This document shows, one piece after another, positions 63,314-64,000 of a stretch of 64,000 bases of DNA. The stretch's first letter is position 1, and every line of letters begins with the position of its first letter. The stretch comes from Massilia sp. erpn (GTDB lineage Bacteria; Pseudomonadota; Gammaproteobacteria; Burkholderiales; Burkholderiaceae_D): assembly GCF_024400215.1 (NCBI RefSeq), contig NZ_CP053748.1, positions 2,728,001-2,792,000 on the forward strand, written 5' to 3'. The notes beneath the pieces were generated by a model. That model did not search any database and had not been told where the DNA came from. It worked only from the letters and a program-made list of their open reading frames with translations. A program made the position numbers and the translations under genes.

Positions 63314-64000
63314 ATGCAGATAGCCGGCGAGATGATCATCGGACACCAGGCAGTCATGGGCAGGGAAGGGCAGATCAAGGCGATCGATCCGGCGCGCAAT
63401 GCCGAGATTGAGCCGGGCTTCGGCCTGGCCAGCCGTGCTGAATTGGAGCGGGCCTGCGCGTTGGCCGCCAGCGCCTTCGACGCCTACCGCGAAACCGGGC
63501 TGGAAGAACGCGCCCGCTTCCTGGAAGCGATCGCCCAGAACATCCTCGACCTCGGCCCGGCCCTGATCGAACGCGCCATGGCCGAATCGGGCCTGCCGCA
63601 AGCGCGCCTGGAAGGCGAACGTGGCCGCACCGTCAACCAGCTGCGCCTGTTCGCCAAGGTGGTGCGCGACGGCCACTGGATCGGCGCCACGCTCGACGCG
63701 GCCCTGCCGGAACGCGTGCCGCCGCGCGCCGACCTGCGTCTGCGCAAGATCGCTGTCGGCCCGGTCGCCGTCTTCGGCGCCAGCAACTTCCCGCTCGCCT
63801 TCTCGGTCGCGGGCGGCGACACCGCCTCCGCGCTGGCGGCTGGCTGCCCGGTGGTGGTCAAGGCCCACCCGGCCCATCTGGGCACCTCGGAACTGGTGGC
63901 CAAAGCCGTGCAAAAGGCCGCCATCGACTGCGCCATGCCGGAAGGCGTGTTCTCCATGCTGATCGGCGCCGGCGTGCAGATCGGCCAGGATCTGGTCAGC
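63314..64000 (+). CDS. Aldehyde dehydrogenase (2,5-dioxovalerate/ketoglutarate-semialdehyde type), partial
   Basis: The open frame from ATG 63314 runs off the end of the window (229 residues seen). GGAGAGGAAGCG precedes the ATG. The sequence [20 protein letters not shown], then [20 protein letters not shown] and [16 protein letters not shown], matches NADP-dependent alpha-ketoglutaric-semialdehyde dehydrogenases of sugar-acid catabolism. The catalytic cysteine and glutamate lie beyond the window. Partner genes such as a dehydratase would be expected downstream. Confidence 0.85.
   Translation, partial: MQIAGEMIIGHQAVMGREGQIKAIDPARNAEIEPGFGLASRAELERACALAASAFDAYRETGLEERARFLEAIAQNILDLGPALIERAMAESGLPQARLEGERGRTVNQLRLFAKVVRDGHWIGATLDAALPERVPPRADLRLRKIAVGPVAVFGASNFPLAFSVAGGDTASALAAGCPVVVKAHPAHLGTSELVAKAVQKAAIDCAMPEGVFSMLIGAGVQIGQDLVS

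Noticed and set aside
1..64000. tRNA, rRNA, riboswitch and insertion sequence candidates
   Set aside because: No cloverleaf with a CCA-proximal TTCGANTC arm, no rRNA sequence, no recognisable riboswitch in front of hemL or the thiD-like gene, and no transposase coding sequence was found by eye. A covariance-model scan would be decisive.

Overview
The window is a dense stretch of high-GC bacterial chromosome, almost entirely housekeeping genes. The betaproteobacterial gene orders (hemL / thiD-like / rubredoxin / pilGHIJ-chpA; yqgE-ruvX-pyrR-pyrB-pyrC'; miaB-phoH-ybeY; corC-lnt-glyQ-glyS-gmhB-plsC) and the protein sequences point to Burkholderiales, most likely Oxalobacteraceae (Massilia/Duganella/Janthinobacterium group). 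That placement rests on recalled gene order and protein style, not on a database search. No rRNA, tRNA, CRISPR array, insertion sequence or prophage was seen.

Layout. 1-4.0 kb (minus strand): prmA (cut by the window edge), accC-accB (acetyl-CoA carboxylase), aroQ, a TlpA-type thioredoxin and an uncharacterised partner. 4.0-12.3 kb (plus): mpl, a YqiA-type esterase, ubiC, an RNB-domain ribonuclease, a TonB-family protein, aroE, mtgA and corA. 12.3-16.4 kb (minus): two unknown genes, hemL and a degenerate ThiD-like protein. 16.5-26.1 kb (plus): rubredoxin, then a Pil-Chp chemosensory cluster (pilG, pilH, pilI, pilJ and a 1886-residue chpA/pilL hybrid kinase). 26.1-27.6 kb (minus): photolyase. 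27.9-32.5 kb (plus): yqgE-ruvX-pyrR-pyrB-pyrC', then an acyltransferase. 32.6-33.4 kb (minus): apaH. 33.6-42.4 kb (plus): envelope sugar genes (rfbBACD, a WecA-like transferase, an H-NS-family gene, pgm, waaC, waaA). 42.6-44.4 kb (plus): a secreted amidohydrolase with an extra C-terminal domain. 44.4-56.5 kb (minus, interrupted by a plus-strand zntB-like gene): DUF45 peptidase, plsC, gmhB, glyS, glyQ, lnt, corC, ybeY, phoH, miaB. 56.6-64 kb: small unknown proteins, an XRE-like regulator, an HDOD protein with a small partner, an orphan histidine kinase, DUF1697, DUF3224, a ChaN-like lipoprotein, a thioredoxin and the start of an aldehyde dehydrogenase.

How the genes work together. Envelope biogenesis is a strong theme: peptidoglycan synthesis and recycling (mtgA, mpl), dTDP-rhamnose (rfbBACD), LPS inner core (gmhB, waaC, waaA), phospholipid (two PlsC-type acyltransferases) and lipoprotein maturation (lnt). 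The Pil-Chp cluster probably controls type IV pilus motility. Translational coupling is widespread, with stop/start overlaps of 1-17 bases in most operons.

Most unusual structure: a family of long imperfect palindromes at five intergenic sites (12.33-12.52, 31.62-31.76, 42.43-42.56, 53.56-53.60 and 61.86-61.91 kb). Each site starts 8-20 bases after a stop codon. They share a TGTCC...GG(T/G)GYC-palindrome...GGACA architecture, and one subfamily is joined by a conserved 16-base linker. They look like REP/BIME-type mobile repeats, possibly acting as 3' end elements. Other points worth checking are a dihydroorotase homologue lacking its metal-binding histidines, a ThiD homologue lacking its catalytic cysteine, and a Chp cluster without adjacent CheR/CheB adaptation enzymes.
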